Assembly: GCF_000377345.1 (NCBI RefSeq)
Contig: NZ_KB898038.1
Span: 268,086 to 332,085, forward strand
Length of the DNA: 64,000 bases
Source of the DNA: Thioalkalivibrio sp. ALJ16
GTDB taxonomy: Bacteria > Pseudomonadota > Gammaproteobacteria > Ectothiorhodospirales > Ectothiorhodospiraceae
Direction: 5' to 3'
The translations under genes and the position numbers were made by a program. Below the pieces are notes generated by a model that worked only from the letters and a program-made list of their open reading frames with translations, was not told where the DNA came from and did no database searches. Of this stretch, positions 1-11,155 are shown in pieces (positions within the stretch are counted from its first letter, which is position 1; each line of letters begins with the position of its first letter).

Positions 1-356
1 TTGGAGAAGGCGTGCCGCACCTCGGCGACCGTGCGGTTGCGGTTGTCGGTCATGCAATCGACCAGGATCGCCGCGCCACCCGGCCCGTAGCCCTCGTAGC
101 GAATCTCCTCGACGTTGTCGCCGCCGCTCTCGCCGGCGCCGCGCTTGGCCGCGCGCTCGATGGTGTCGCGGGTCATGTTCGCACCCAGCGCCTTGTCGAT
201 TGCCAGGCGCAGGCGCGGGTTGGTCTCCGGGTCCGAGCCGCCCTGACGCGCGGCAACGGTGATCTCGCGGATCAGCTTGGTAAAGAGCTTGCCGCGCTTG
301 GCGTCCTGGGCATTCTTGCGGTGCTGGATGTTCGCCCACTTGCTGTGGCCTGCCAT
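1..356 (-). CDS. yebC: YebC/PmpR family DNA-binding protein, N-terminal part only
   Basis: This is the first 118 residues of a YebC/PmpR/TACO1 family protein; the rest lies beyond the window edge, since full-length members are about 240-250 residues. It begins [14 protein letters not shown], the family signature, and continues through the helical DNA-binding domain, including the [11 protein letters not shown] and GYGPGG stretches. Family members act as transcriptional regulators or as translation factors that help ribosomes through difficult sequences such as proline runs. It is the last visible gene of the minus-strand run fmdB-DUF502-aspS-hydrolase-yebC. In many gammaproteobacteria ruvC-ruvA-ruvB follow, so ruvC would be expected just outside. 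The identification is firm; which of the two roles applies cannot be read from this fragment. Confidence 0.95.
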   Translation of the reverse strand, partial: MAGHSKWANIQHRKNAQDAKRGKLFTKLIREITVAARQGGSDPETNPRLRLAIDKALGANMTRDTIERAAKRGAGESGGDNVEEIRYEGYGPGGAAILVDCMTDNRNRTVAEVRHAFS

Positions 357-489
357 TCGGTCACGACTCCTGGTTGGGTTCGGTGGCAGCGGTCCCGGCA
401 TGCCGGCGGACCGCAGGATGCGCACAGTCTAATCGCTGGGGCCGCGGTAATCACGAATGCGGGCGGCAGGACCCTGCGCTCGTTTGATA

Positions 490-1119
490 TCAGGGCAGGA
501 ACTCGCCCGCCTCGAGAAAATGCAGGGTCTCCCGCGCCACCGTGGCGTCGAACAGCATGCCCATGTGCGAGACCGGCAGGGTCAGGTGGCGCGAGACATC
601 CGGGCTGCGGGTCTCGTCCGCCGCCACGATGCCGTCATGCGGGTGCGGCAGGCGCGCGAACAGCGGGCCCGGCCCGAACCCCCGGCTTCCGGCCAGCATC
701 CCGATCTCGCGCCCGCGCAGGATGGGACTGCCGCCCAGCAGCCCGCGGTCCAGCGCGGCCCCCAGCCACCAACGGCCGAGCCGGTTGCGCGCCAGACGCG
801 CGGCCACCCGGCTGCCCGCCAGCGGCGAGCCCAGCATCACGATGCGGCCAGGGCGCTGGACCGGGGCCACGGTGAACAGATGGCGGACGATGATGCCGCC
901 GAGGCTGTGGGCCACCAGATGCACCAGGTCGCCGGGCACTGCCTCAACGAAGGCGGCCAGGGCGCGTGCCGCCTGTTCCGGGGTCTGGCGGCGCGAGGCA
1001 TAGTGGAAGCGATGGACCTCCAGCCCGGCCGCGCGCAGCCGGCGCTCCAGCAGCGCCAGCTCCAGGCCCGGCATATGCCAGCCATGGACCGTGACCACGC
1101 TGGCGCGCATACCGGCCAC
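490..1119 (-). CDS. Alpha/beta hydrolase, lipase/esterase-like
   Basis: This 209-residue protein has a compact alpha/beta-hydrolase fold. The early VVTVHGWHMPG segment would supply the oxyanion-hole strand. AHSLGG near residue 90 is the nucleophile elbow with the catalytic Ser, an HDGIV segment late in the protein may carry the acidic residue, and SHMGM near the end gives the His. There is no signal peptide, so it is probably cytoplasmic. It sits 13 bases after aspS and 133 bases before yebC, probably in the same transcript. The chosen start is GTG at 1119; an ATG three codons further in is equally possible. Substrate is unknown; short-chain esters or lipids are likely from family knowledge only. 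Confidence 0.8.
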   Translation of the reverse strand: MAGMRASVVTVHGWHMPGLELALLERRLRAAGLEVHRFHYASRRQTPEQAARALAAFVEAVPGDLVHLVAHSLGGIIVRHLFTVAPVQRPGRIVMLGSPLAGSRVAARLARNRLGRWWLGAALDRGLLGGSPILRGREIGMLAGSRGFGPGPLFARLPHPHDGIVAADETRSPDVSRHLTLPVSHMGMLFDATVARETLHFLEAGEFLP

Positions 1120-1132
1120 GGCGGGCAGGCGC

Positions 1133-2917
<1,785 letters not shown>

Positions 2918-3036
2918 TACGCTGTTCCAGCCGAAGGGCACGCCCGCCAGGGATCGGTGGTTCCTGAGAGGCCTGCACGGTTAGTCGGGAAAACGGGGCG
3001 AACGCGACGTCCGCACCCGCGAAAAGGCCGGAAATC

Positions 3037-3687
3037 TTACGATTTGCCCTGCCCTTGCGCAACCGGAGCCGGGGCGTCGTCAATGCTTCTGAGCGGGGTG
3101 ACCACCCCCATGGACATCACGAACTTGAGGCCGTCCTCCACCGTCATGTCGAGTTCGATGGCCTCCTCGCGCGGCACCATCAGCACGAAGCCGGAGGTCG
3201 GGTTGGGGGTGGTCGGGACAAACACGGTGATTACCTCGTGCTCGGTGCGCTCCTGCACCTCGCCGGTGCCGACGCCGGTCATGAAGCCGATCGACCACAG
3301 GCCGCGGCGCGGGTATTCGATCAGCATCACCTTGCGGAAGGCCTGGCCGCCATCCGCCAGTACCGTCTCGGTCACCTTCTTCACCGCCCCGTAGATCGAG
3401 CTGACCAGCGGGATGCGGTGCACGATGGACTCGCCCAGCGCGACCAGCTTGCGCCCGACGATGTTGGCCACGATCACCCCGGTGACGAACACCACGACGA
3501 TCGCGACCACGATCCCCATGCCCGGGATGGAAAAGCCCAGCAGCGCCTCCGGCCGCCAGCCCGGCGGCAGGAGGAGGATGGTGAAGTCCAGCAGGTCGAC
3601 CAGCAGCTTGATAATGAAGCCGGTGACGATCAGCGGCAGCCAGACCAGCAGCCCTGCAATCAGGTAGCGGCGCAGGGAGACCAGCAT
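3037..3687 (-). CDS. DUF502 family membrane protein
   Basis: This 216-residue inner-membrane protein belongs to the DUF502 family. Two hydrophobic segments are visible, at about residues 8-32 (LIAGLLVWLPLIVTGF) and 55-77 (GMGIVVAIVVVFVTGV), followed by a soluble domain with the family stretches PLVSSIYGAVKKV and VFVPTTPNPTSGF. Function is unknown across the family. It starts three bases after fmdB ends and lies upstream of aspS, the order seen in many beta- and gammaproteobacteria. This suggests co-transcription but gives no role by itself. Confidence 0.9.
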   Translation of the reverse strand: MLVSLRRYLIAGLLVWLPLIVTGFIIKLLVDLLDFTILLLPPGWRPEALLGFSIPGMGIVVAIVVVFVTGVIVANIVGRKLVALGESIVHRIPLVSSIYGAVKKVTETVLADGGQAFRKVMLIEYPRRGLWSIGFMTGVGTGEVQERTEHEVITVFVPTTPNPTSGFVLMVPREEAIELDMTVEDGLKFVMSMGVVTPLRSIDDAPAPVAQGQGKS

Positions 3688-3690
3688 GGG

Positions 3691-3954
3691 TCAGGTACTG
3701 GCCGCGGCCTTGCTCGTGGAGGTATCGGACTTGCCGGCGCCACCGCCCGAATCCTTCAGGTTGCGCTTGCCGTCCTTCTTGAAATCGGTCTCGTACCAGC
3801 CACCCCCGGCCAGGCGGAAACCGGCGGCGGAGACCTGCTTGGTCAGGGCCTCGGCACCGCACTCGGGGCAGGTGGTGGCCGGCGGGTCGGAGATCTTCTG
3901 CAGGATCTCGGAGATCTCACCGCAATCCTTACACTGATATTCATAGATGGGCAT
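3691..3954 (-). CDS. FmdB-family zinc-ribbon protein
   Basis: This is an 87-residue putative regulatory protein of the FmdB family. It starts MPIYEYQCKDCG and has two CxxC knuckles (CKDC and CPEC), which together form a single zinc ribbon. The tail after about residue 60 is rich in Gly, Ser, Thr and Lys and probably unstructured. The family is named after a formamidase-operon regulator but has no proven general function. It is the first gene of the minus-strand fmdB-DUF502-aspS run. Confidence 0.9.
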   Translation of the reverse strand: MPIYEYQCKDCGEISEILQKISDPPATTCPECGAEALTKQVSAAGFRLAGGGWYETDFKKDGKRNLKDSGGGAGKSDTSTSKAAAST

Positions 3955-4121
3955 GGCTGGAATCCTCGGAACATATCCGCGAAAACACGGGTTGAGGCGT
4001 ATTATGCGGCCGTTCGCCGGGAATAAAAGGCCTTCCGCACCGACAGGCGGTGTTTGCGCCGCGCGGCCGCAGCGCGGATGATTCGCCTGATCCTCGAACC
4101 ACGACCCAGCAAGGACCCGCC

Positions 4122-4499
4122 ATGGCCGAAAAGATCGTGATCATGCTGCTCAATCTGGACCTCGACCGCCCCGGCACCCTGGGCGCGCCGTTCTTCCAGG
4201 CCACCGTCGCCGCTGCGATGGATCTCGAGGTCGAGATCTACTTCGCCGCCGGCACCACCCGCCTGCTGCGACAGGGTGTGGCGGACCAGATCTACCCCGG
4301 CGAGGCGAAAGAGAAGTCCGTCTACAGCTTCATGCAGGACGCCCACGAGGCCGGCTGTGCCTTCTACGCCTGCGCCGGTGCAATGGACGAGAACGGACTG
4401 ACCCTGGACAACGCGATCCCGGAACTGGACGGGATGCGCGGCGGCGGCGCCTTCATCGGCGAGGTCGTCGAGGACGGCGTGGCCACCCTCACCTACTGA
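4122..4499 (+). CDS. DsrE-fold sulfur-relay-like protein
   Basis: This 125-residue cytoplasmic protein has the DsrE/DsrF-like fold: a KIVIMLLNLDLD opening strand, a helix with FFQATVAAAM, and a central YFAAGTTRLL region. It carries two Cys in GCAFYACAGAM near residue 82. Proteins of this fold bind or carry sulfane sulfur on a Cys in sulfur relay and sulfur oxidation, but many are uncharacterised. The ATG at 4122 was chosen because AAGGA at 4111-4115 sits six bases upstream and the protein then matches the fold from residue 1; an in-frame start at 4050 adds a non-conserved leader. It is followed after ten bases by a short-chain dehydrogenase gene. A role in sulfur transfer is inference. Confidence 0.8.
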   Translation: MAEKIVIMLLNLDLDRPGTLGAPFFQATVAAAMDLEVEIYFAAGTTRLLRQGVADQIYPGEAKEKSVYSFMQDAHEAGCAFYACAGAMDENGLTLDNAIPELDGMRGGGAFIGEVVEDGVATLTY

Positions 4500-4509
4500 T
4501 CCGGCCGCC

Positions 4510-5364
4510 ATGAGCGAACCCTCCCAGCGCGCGGTCCTGATCACCGGCTGCTCAAGCGGCATCGGGGCCTGCACCGCGCGGATGCTCCGCGATCGCGGCT
4601 ACCGGGTCTTCGCCACCGCCCGGCGCAGCGAGGATGTCGCGCGGCTGAAGAAGGACGGCTTCGAGGCGTTGCAGCTGGACCTGGATGACTCCGCCAGCAT
4701 CCACAGCGCGGTCACCGAGATCCTGCACCGCACCGATGGCCACCTCTACGCCCTGTTCAACAACGGCGCCTATGGTCAGCCCGGCGCGGTGGAGGACCTC
4801 AACCGCGCCACTCTGCGCGCCCAGCTGGAGACCAACGTCCTTGGCTGGCTGGAGCTGACCAACGCGGTGCTGCCGGCGATGCGCCGCGCCGGTGCGGGGC
4901 GCATCATCCAGAATTCCTCGGTGCTCGGCTTTGTCGCCCTGCGCCTGCGCGGGGCCTACGTAACCTCCAAGTTCGCGATCGAGGGCATGAGCGACACCCT
5001 GCGTCAGGAACTGCATGGCACCGGCATCCATGTCGCCCTGATCGAGCCGGGGCCGATCCGCAGCGAATTCCGCGCCAACGCCCTGAAGGCCTTCCGCTAC
5101 CACATCCAGCGCGAGCACAGCCCGTGGGAGGAGACCTACCGCGCCGCCGAGGCCCGCATGGCGGACGCCGACTCCGATGCCCCGTTCACACTGGGGCCCG
5201 AGGCGGTCGCGCGCTGTGTAGTGCACGCCCTGGAGGCCCGCCGGCCGCGGGTGCGCTATCACGTGACCTTCCCCACCCGCCTGTTCGCCTTCCTCAAGTG
5301 GCTGCTGCCGGCGCGGGCGATGGATGCCGTGCTGCGCGGTGTATCACGCGGAGAGAACCGCTGA
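4510..5364 (+). CDS. Short-chain dehydrogenase/reductase
   Basis: This 284-residue classical SDR oxidoreductase has the Rossmann cofactor motif ITGCSSGIG near the N-terminus. NNGAYGQ stands in place of the usual NNAG, and the catalytic Ser lies in the IIQNSSVLG strand. YVTSKFAIEG supplies the Tyr-x-x-x-Lys pair. An Arg-rich first loop (ATARRSEDV) after the first strand suggests NADP rather than NAD. It starts ten bases after the DsrE-like gene and ends about 20 bases before the next membrane-protein gene, so the three are probably co-transcribed. The substrate is unknown; related proteins act on steroids, retinoids, sugars or fatty-acid derivatives. Confidence 0.9.
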   Translation: MSEPSQRAVLITGCSSGIGACTARMLRDRGYRVFATARRSEDVARLKKDGFEALQLDLDDSASIHSAVTEILHRTDGHLYALFNNGAYGQPGAVEDLNRATLRAQLETNVLGWLELTNAVLPAMRRAGAGRIIQNSSVLGFVALRLRGAYVTSKFAIEGMSDTLRQELHGTGIHVALIEPGPIRSEFRANALKAFRYHIQREHSPWEETYRAAEARMADADSDAPFTLGPEAVARCVVHALEARRPRVRYHVTFPTRLFAFLKWLLPARAMDAVLRGVSRGENR

Positions 5365-5383
5365 CCGTGGCAAACTGCGCCGC

Positions 5384-6757
5384 ATGAACCTGATCTTTCT
5401 CGCCCTGATCGTGATCGCCGTGGCCACGGCTGCGATCCGCGAGATCCGCTCCACCGACCCCGACGAACGCCCGATGCAGGCCCTGTCCGAGGGCGCGATC
5501 GACGCCGCCGGCTCGGCGGTGGAACTGGCGCTGGGGCTGGTCGGGGTGATGGCGCTGTTCCTGGGCCTGATGAAGATCGCCGAGGCCGGCGGCCTGCTGA
5601 CCGTGCTGGCGCGGCTGCTGCGCCCGCTGATGATCCGCCTGTTCCCGTCGGTCCCGCCGGAGCACCCGGCGATGGGCGCGATGATCCTGAACTTCTCCGC
5701 CAATATCCTGGGGCTGGGCAACGCCGCGACCCCGTTCGGCATCCGCGCGATGCAGGAACTGGAGAAGCTGAACCCGCACCCGGGCACCGCCACCAATGCG
5801 ATGGCCCTGTTCCTGGCAATCAACACCTCCAGCATCACATTGCTGCCCACCGGGGTGATCGCGCTGCGCGCCTCGCTCGGCTCCGAGGCCCCGGCCGCGA
5901 TCCTGCCAACCACCCTGTTCGCCACGCTGTTCGCGACCATCGCCGGCATCACCAGCGCCCTGATCCTGCAGCGCTATTTCCGCAGCCCGCCGCCCACGCG
6001 CTCAATCGATGCGGATGCCGCCTCCGGCTCCGACGAGCTGGAAGACACGATCCGGGAAGCGAGCCAGGACAGCACTGAACCGGCGCCGGCCGAGAATCGC
6101 GAGCAGGACAGTGCCCAGCCCGAGCAACAACCGATGAACATCGAGGTCCCCACCGAGGGCTACCCGGCCTGGGTCTCGATCCTGGTCCTGCTGGGGGTGC
6201 TGGCGATCATCCCGCTGACGATCGTCTACGGCCAGGCGATCGCCCCCTGGATCATCCCGGGGCTGGTGGTCGGCTTCCTGTCCTACGGGGTGATCCGCGG
6301 CGTGCCGGTCTACGAGGTCTTCGTCGAGGGGGCCAAGGAGGGCTTCAACGTGGCCCTGCGCATCATCCCCTATCTGGTCGCGATCCTGGTCGCGGTGGGG
6401 ATGCTGCGCGAGAGTGGTGCTTTAGGCATGTTCGTCGGGCTGGTCGGGCCGCTGACGACCCCGTTCGGCCTGCCGGCCGAGGCCCTGCCGATGGCCCTGC
6501 TGCGCCCGCTGTCCGGCTCCGGCGCCTACGGCATCATGGCCGGCATCATGCAGGACCCGACCACCGGCCCGGACACCCACGTCGGCATCCTCGTCTCCAC
6601 CCTGCAGGGCTCGACCGAGACCACCTTCTACGTGCTGGCCGTCTACTTCGGCGCGATCGGCATCAAGCGCGTGCGCCACACCCTGGCCGCCGCGCTGAGC
6701 GCCGACGCGGTGGCCGTGATCGCGGCCGTCGCGATCGTCGGCGTCCTGTTTCTCTAA
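5384..6757 (+). CDS. Nucleoside-recognition (Gate) domain membrane protein, SpmA/SpmB-like fusion
   Basis: This 457-residue polytopic membrane protein carries two Gate/nucleoside-recognition halves. The first half has FSANILGLGNAATPFG and resembles SpmA; the second half, after about residue 260, has GAKEGFNVALRIIPYLVAILVA in two overlapping parts and resembles SpmB. An acidic, Gln-rich hydrophilic linker (about residues 205-260) joins them. In Bacillus the separate proteins serve spore-core dehydration; non-sporulating proteobacteria carry the fused form with unknown substrate. The ATG at 5384 was chosen because the membrane segment begins there; a longer reading from 5324 overlaps the SDR gene. 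A small-molecule or ion transport role is inferred from the fold only. Confidence 0.85.
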   Translation: MNLIFLALIVIAVATAAIREIRSTDPDERPMQALSEGAIDAAGSAVELALGLVGVMALFLGLMKIAEAGGLLTVLARLLRPLMIRLFPSVPPEHPAMGAMILNFSANILGLGNAATPFGIRAMQELEKLNPHPGTATNAMALFLAINTSSITLLPTGVIALRASLGSEAPAAILPTTLFATLFATIAGITSALILQRYFRSPPPTRSIDADAASGSDELEDTIREASQDSTEPAPAENREQDSAQPEQQPMNIEVPTEGYPAWVSILVLLGVLAIIPLTIVYGQAIAPWIIPGLVVGFLSYGVIRGVPVYEVFVEGAKEGFNVALRIIPYLVAILVAVGMLRESGALGMFVGLVGPLTTPFGLPAEALPMALLRPLSGSGAYGIMAGIMQDPTTGPDTHVGILVSTLQGSTETTFYVLAVYFGAIGIKRVRHTLAAALSADAVAVIAAVAIVGVLFL

Positions 6758-6781
6758 GGCAACACGGAAAGCAGTGTTGCC
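6758..6781. terminator. Hairpin between convergent genes
   Basis: GGCAACAC at 6758-6765 pairs perfectly with GTGTTGCC at 6774-6781 around an eight-base loop. It lies exactly between the stop of the SpmA/SpmB-like gene and the stop of the histidine kinase gene on the other strand. There is no T-run, so its strength as a terminator is doubtful. Confidence 0.4.
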
Positions 6782-6785
6782 CTGA

Positions 6786-9700
6786 TCAGGTCTGACAGGT
6801 CTTCAGGGCCCGGGCCAGGGCCTGCGCACTCACCGGCTTGACCACGCAGTCGGAAAATCCGGCCGCCAGCACCCGGTCCCGGGTCGCCGCGGTGGCATCC
6901 GCAGTCACCGCGACCACCGGGATGGCGCTCAGATCGGCCTCGCTCTGCAGCGCGCGCAGCACCTGGTAGCCATCCATCACCGGCATATTGAGATCCAGCA
7001 GGATCAGGTCCGGCGCCCGGCTCATGGCCAGCTCCAGCCCCTGCTCCGCGGACTGGGCCTGCAGGCAGTCGACATGCTGGTGCTGGCGCAGCATCTCCTG
7101 CAGCAGATCCAGGTTGGGCGCGTGATCGTCGACGCACAGCACACGACAGCGGCCTGTGGCCGCCGGAAGGGCGCCGGCGGCGACGTCCGCGCGGGATCCG
7201 GCCGGGTCCTGGCCGCGCGCCGCCCGCGGAAGCTCGAACCAGAAGGTACTCCCCGCGCCCGGCTGGCTCTCGACCCCGATTTCGCCGTGCATCAGTTCGA
7301 CCAGGTGCCGGGTGATCGCCAGCCCTACCCCGCTGCCCTCAACCGAGTCCCGGTCGGCCGCCAGGCGCTCGAACGGCTGAAACAGGCGGGCCTGCTGCTC
7401 GGGGGTCAGACCCGGGCCGTCGTCGGCGACGGCCACGCGCACGCGCGCCCCGCGCGCCTGCACGCTCAGCCGGATATGGCCACCCGGCCGGTTGTACTTG
7501 ACCGCGTTGGACAGCAGGTTGAGCAGGACCTGCTTGACCCGGCGCGCATCCCCCTGCACGCCCAGCTCGCGGTCGGCATCCAGCTCGCACTCTACCTGCC
7601 GCTCCTCGGCGAGTGGTCGCATCAGCCCCAGGCAATCCTCCATGACCGGGTCCAGAGCGACCGCTTCCGACTCCACGCTCATCTGCCCGGCCTCGATGCG
7701 GGCCAGGTCCAGTACCTCGTTGATCAGGTCCAGCAGGTGGCGCCCGGCGCGTCCGATCTCGTCCAGATAGGCCCGCTGCTGCTCACCCAGCGAGGTGTCG
7801 CGCTCCAGCAGCTGGGCGAACCCGAGCACCGCGTTCATCGGCGTCCGCAGTTCGTGGCTCATGTTGGAGAGAAACTCGGACTTGGCGCGGCTGGCCGCCT
7901 CGGCCGCCTCGCGCGCTCGGTGAAGCTCGGAACGCCGCAGGAGTTCGTCGGTAAAGTCGCTGAAGATATTGAACCCGTACTGGGGTTCGCCGCGCTCGTC
8001 GTTCACCACGCCGATGGTACTGGCCGAGATGAACACCGCGCCATTGCGGCAACGCAGTGGCAGCTTTCCGGTCCAGGCCCCACCCTGGGTGCGCACGTGC
8101 TCGATCTCGGCGGCCTCGCGCGCGGCCGCCTCCGGGATGATGGCGTAATACCCCACCCCCTTCAGGTGGGAATCGGTATACCCGAGCATCTCCAGCGCGG
8201 CGGGATTGTTGAAGACAAACCGTCCCTTGCGATCGAAGATGCTGATGCCCTGTTCCGAGGTCTCGAACAGCTTGCGGAACAGCGCCAGATATTCCTGTGC
8301 CTCGTGCAGTTCGGTGATGTCCTGCAGCGTGCCCGCCACCCGCACCGGGGCCGCGCCCGCCTCCGGGCTCGCGCCGGCGATCAAATGAACGTAGCGGCTG
8401 TGGCCATTCGGCAGCCGCAGGCGATGCGTGATTTCCCGCGGCTCGGGCGCATGCAGCTGGTCGAGGAAGGCGGCCACGCGCTCGCGCTCGTCCGGGGGCA
8501 CCCGCCTCAGGTAGTCGGCGCGGGTCGGGCGGGACTGCCCGGGGTCGATGTCGAGGATTTCGTAGATCACCCGCGACCAGTCGAACTCGCCGCTGTGAGT
8601 ATCCATCTCCCAGTTGCCGATCCGCGCCAGGCGCTGGGCCTCCTGCAGTCGCGTGGAGAGCCGGGACAGCGCCAGTTCCGAGGTCTTGCGCTTGGTGATG
8701 TCCTGCATCACCCCCAGCATGTACAGCACCTCGCCCTCGGCATTGCGCACCACGTCGCCGCGCTCCAGCAGCCAGTGCTCGGAACCATCGGGCCAGATCA
8801 CGCGGTGTTCCAGCTCGAAGTACGAGCCGCGCCGCAGGCTGCTGGCGATCGCGTTGCGCAGACGCTCGCGGTCGTCCGGGTGCACGGCCTGCATGAAACT
8901 GGAAACGGTCGGTTCCAGCCCGCCCTCGGGGTAGCCCAGCAGGGGCGGGATCCGCTCCGACCAGACCAGCTGTTCGCAGTCGGGCGTCCACTCCCAGGTC
9001 CCCATGTTGGCGAAGATCTGGCTGGAACGCAGGCGGTATTCCTGGTTCTTTACATGGGTAATCTCGGTCCGGATCGACACGTACTGATAGGGCCGCCCGT
9101 CGGCCCCCAGATACGGGACAATCGTGGTCTCGACCCAGTACAGGGAGCCATCCCGCGCCCGGTTGCACATCTCGCCCCGCCAGACCCGGCCGGCGGCAAT
9201 CGTGGCCCAGAGTTCGGCATAGAACGCCGGCGGGTGCTGACCGGATTTCAGGATGCGGTGGTTGCGCCCGAGCAGTTCGGAGATCGCATAGCCGCTGACC
9301 CGCGAAAAACGGTCGTTGGCATAGACGATGTTGCCCGCGGCGTCGGCGATGCTGACCAGCGCGTGCTCATTGACCGCGAGGTGTTCGCGTTCGCGTTCGT
9401 ACAGGGCCTGGCGATAGGACTCGCTGACCCCGTCCATCTGCCGGAGCTGCCGCGCCCGGGCCGTGATTACCGCGGCGATACGGGCGGGTTCGACCGGCTC
9501 CAGGAACACGCCGACCACGCCCGGATGCAGGGTCATCAGGCGGTTCACCTCGCCCGGGTCGTCGGTCAGGATCAACAGCGGCGTCGAGCCACCGTTCTCG
9601 CGCCCGCGCAGCAGCGCGGCAAAGGATTCGACAGGCTCGGCCAGCGCGGGCAGGTCCAGCACCACCACGTCCGTTCCGGTACCGTCCATATGGGCCAGCA

Positions 9701-10583
9701 CCGCCTCCGGATCGCTCGCGGTATCCACCTCCAGACCGACGTGGCCAAGGGCCGCCGCCAGGCCGCCACCGCCCCCCGGCGCCGTCACCAGCAGCACGTG
9801 GAAGTCGGCGTCGACAATGGCCCCGCCGATCTGGGCCAGCTGTTCGATCAGGGTATCGCCCGCCAGCGGGTAATCGAGGCAGCGCGATACACCCCGGCGG
9901 ACACACTCCACGCGCGCCCCCGGGCTCCAGCGCCCGGCCACCGCCAGCACCGGCAAGGTGCCATCCATGCCTGCCGGAACCGCGGGCAGCCCGGCACCCT
10001 GCAGCTCCACCCGGTCTGCACACAACACCACGGCGGTACAGGGATCATCGGCAAGGCTGGGCACCTCCGGCGCCTCCCTCGAGAGCCGGAGCAGGCGAAA
10101 GCCGCGTGCCTCCAGCAACCCGGCGACCGCCTCGCCGACCGGTCCGCCGTCGTCGACCAGCAGCACTCGCGATGCCCGGGCCGACCCGCCGAGACTCGAC
10201 GCGACCGCTTGGGCGCCGGGTACAGCGTGCTGGCGAAACCCCTCGATCGCGGCCTGCAGCCGTTCCACGCCGGCGTGGATCAGTTCGCGATCGGGCCCGG
10301 GGGCGACCGGGCCCACCCCGACCAGGGCCGCCTGCAGAGATTCCGCCACCGAAAACAGCCGCCCCAGCCCGAACACGCGGGCCGAATGCGCCAGGGGATG
10401 TACCTCACGCTGCAGCCGCAGCAGGCGTTCACGATCCTCGGGGGTACCATCCAGCGCCTGCGCCAGGCCCATGACGCGCTCGACGCAGGGCACCAGGCCC
10501 TGCAGGAATTCGTGCCGCAGCCGCGCCAGCCCTGGCGATTCGCCCCCGTTCGGACGAGTCGCCGCCCGCGCCGGCGCGCTCAT
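6786..10583 (-). CDS. Hybrid sensor histidine kinase with Hpt-like, degenerate receivers, four PAS and receiver domains
   Basis: This 1265-residue signalling protein contains no obvious membrane segment and is probably cytoplasmic. Residues 15-120 resemble an Hpt phosphotransfer domain, with His62 in [12 protein letters not shown]. Two receiver-like regions follow (about 138-250 and 262-372); the first keeps LLVDD but not a clear phosphoacceptor, the second keeps VVVLDL but not the acidic pocket. Four PAS domains span roughly 395-885. HisKA follows with SHELRTP (His about 910), HATPase with [10 protein letters not shown] (Asn about 1026), and a good C-terminal receiver with [10 protein letters not shown] (Asp about 1197). 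Two small genes lie directly upstream, the nearer only four bases away. No output regulator is encoded beside it. The kinase call is firm; the degenerate status of the front receivers is read by eye. Confidence 0.92.
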   Translation of the reverse strand: MSAPARAATRPNGGESPGLARLRHEFLQGLVPCVERVMGLAQALDGTPEDRERLLRLQREVHPLAHSARVFGLGRLFSVAESLQAALVGVGPVAPGPDRELIHAGVERLQAAIEGFRQHAVPGAQAVASSLGGSARASRVLLVDDGGPVGEAVAGLLEARGFRLLRLSREAPEVPSLADDPCTAVVLCADRVELQGAGLPAVPAGMDGTLPVLAVAGRWSPGARVECVRRGVSRCLDYPLAGDTLIEQLAQIGGAIVDADFHVLLVTAPGGGGGLAAALGHVGLEVDTASDPEAVLAHMDGTGTDVVVLDLPALAEPVESFAALLRGRENGGSTPLLILTDDPGEVNRLMTLHPGVVGVFLEPVEPARIAAVITARARQLRQMDGVSESYRQALYEREREHLAVNEHALVSIADAAGNIVYANDRFSRVSGYAISELLGRNHRILKSGQHPPAFYAELWATIAAGRVWRGEMCNRARDGSLYWVETTIVPYLGADGRPYQYVSIRTEITHVKNQEYRLRSSQIFANMGTWEWTPDCEQLVWSERIPPLLGYPEGGLEPTVSSFMQAVHPDDRERLRNAIASSLRRGSYFELEHRVIWPDGSEHWLLERGDVVRNAEGEVLYMLGVMQDITKRKTSELALSRLSTRLQEAQRLARIGNWEMDTHSGEFDWSRVIYEILDIDPGQSRPTRADYLRRVPPDERERVAAFLDQLHAPEPREITHRLRLPNGHSRYVHLIAGASPEAGAAPVRVAGTLQDITELHEAQEYLALFRKLFETSEQGISIFDRKGRFVFNNPAALEMLGYTDSHLKGVGYYAIIPEAAAREAAEIEHVRTQGGAWTGKLPLRCRNGAVFISASTIGVVNDERGEPQYGFNIFSDFTDELLRRSELHRAREAAEAASRAKSEFLSNMSHELRTPMNAVLGFAQLLERDTSLGEQQRAYLDEIGRAGRHLLDLINEVLDLARIEAGQMSVESEAVALDPVMEDCLGLMRPLAEERQVECELDADRELGVQGDARRVKQVLLNLLSNAVKYNRPGGHIRLSVQARGARVRVAVADDGPGLTPEQQARLFQPFERLAADRDSVEGSGVGLAITRHLVELMHGEIGVESQPGAGSTFWFELPRAARGQDPAGSRADVAAGALPAATGRCRVLCVDDHAPNLDLLQEMLRQHQHVDCLQAQSAEQGLELAMSRAPDLILLDLNMPVMDGYQVLRALQSEADLSAIPVVAVTADATAATRDRVLAAGFSDCVVKPVSAQALARALKTCQT

Positions 10584-10587
10584 CGAT

Positions 10588-10794
10588 TCAATTGGGCGGT
10601 CCGCCCGGATTGATGTCCTTGTCCTTCACGATGAAATAGACCCCGATCGCGGCCAGGCCCATCCACAGCAGAAGCGCGAACACCCCAAGCACATCCCACA
10701 GCGTGACGAAGAAGAACAGCATGATGGCGGCCGCGCCAAGAAAGAGGTTGCCGATCAAGAAATTGGACGGCCGGCGGGAATCATTGTCGGGCAT
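10588..10794 (-). CDS. Small membrane protein, unknown function
   Basis: This 68-residue protein is not recognised. It has a polar N-terminus (MPDNDSRRPSN) and two hydrophobic segments, about residues 13-31 and 35-54. A charged KDKD stretch and a Gly-Pro-rich tail follow. It ends four bases before the hybrid kinase start, so the two are almost certainly co-transcribed and perhaps translationally coupled. A partner or membrane tether for the kinase is possible but unproven. The coding call rests on tight spacing and a clean membrane pattern. Confidence 0.6.
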   Translation of the reverse strand: MPDNDSRRPSNFLIGNLFLGAAAIMLFFFVTLWDVLGVFALLLWMGLAAIGVYFIVKDKDINPGGPPN

Positions 10795-10824
10795 CAGGGG
10801 GCTCCGGGCCTGCGCGGCAGGCGG

Positions 10825-11043
10825 TTACTGCTTCTTGTAGGGGGCGAAGTCGAACTGCCCGGCGGTCATGTCGTCCCAGAGGTCGCTCTGCAGCACGGCC
10901 AGCAGCTTGAACAGCTTGCGCAGCTCCGGGTCGTCCATGAAGCGCTGGTCTTCGCTGGCCTTTAGCACTTCGACCAGCGTCGCGCACTGCTCACGGCTGA
11001 TCCCGAGGACGTTCAGGCCCTCTTCTCCCATCTCGACATCCAT
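10825..11043 (-). CDS. Hypothetical small soluble protein
   Basis: This 72-residue acidic protein is unrecognised. It begins MDVEMGEEGLNVLGISREQ, is mostly helical in appearance, and ends DFAPYKKQ. It contains one Cys and no membrane segment. It lies about 30 bases upstream of the small membrane protein that precedes the hybrid kinase, making a three-gene minus-strand group. No function can be assigned. Confidence 0.55.
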   Translation of the reverse strand: MDVEMGEEGLNVLGISREQCATLVEVLKASEDQRFMDDPELRKLFKLLAVLQSDLWDDMTAGQFDFAPYKKQ

Positions 11044-11117
11044 CGGGTAACTCCGGTTGGGTCAAAGCCGGGATTGTAGCGGCTTGCGCGCCCGTAGCGA
11101 AAACACCGGACCCGTGC

Positions 11118-11149
11118 CCCGGCATTGCGCCCCGATGCGCAATGCCGGG
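11118..11149 (-). terminator. Strong hairpin downstream of the RND pump gene
   Basis: A perfect 13-bp stem (11118-11130 with 11137-11149) encloses a six-base loop, just after the stop of the RND gene on the minus strand. A short T-rich stretch (GTTTTCG) follows further along that strand. It probably ends the RND operon transcript. Confidence 0.6.
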
Positions 11150-11155
11150 TGACAC

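Noticed and set aside
7074..10613. A 1179-residue open frame on the plus strand
   Set aside because: It lies antisense to the hybrid histidine kinase, whose motifs are unmistakable. It is low-complexity, rich in Arg, Gln, His and Gly, as expected from the opposite strand of GC-rich coding DNA.
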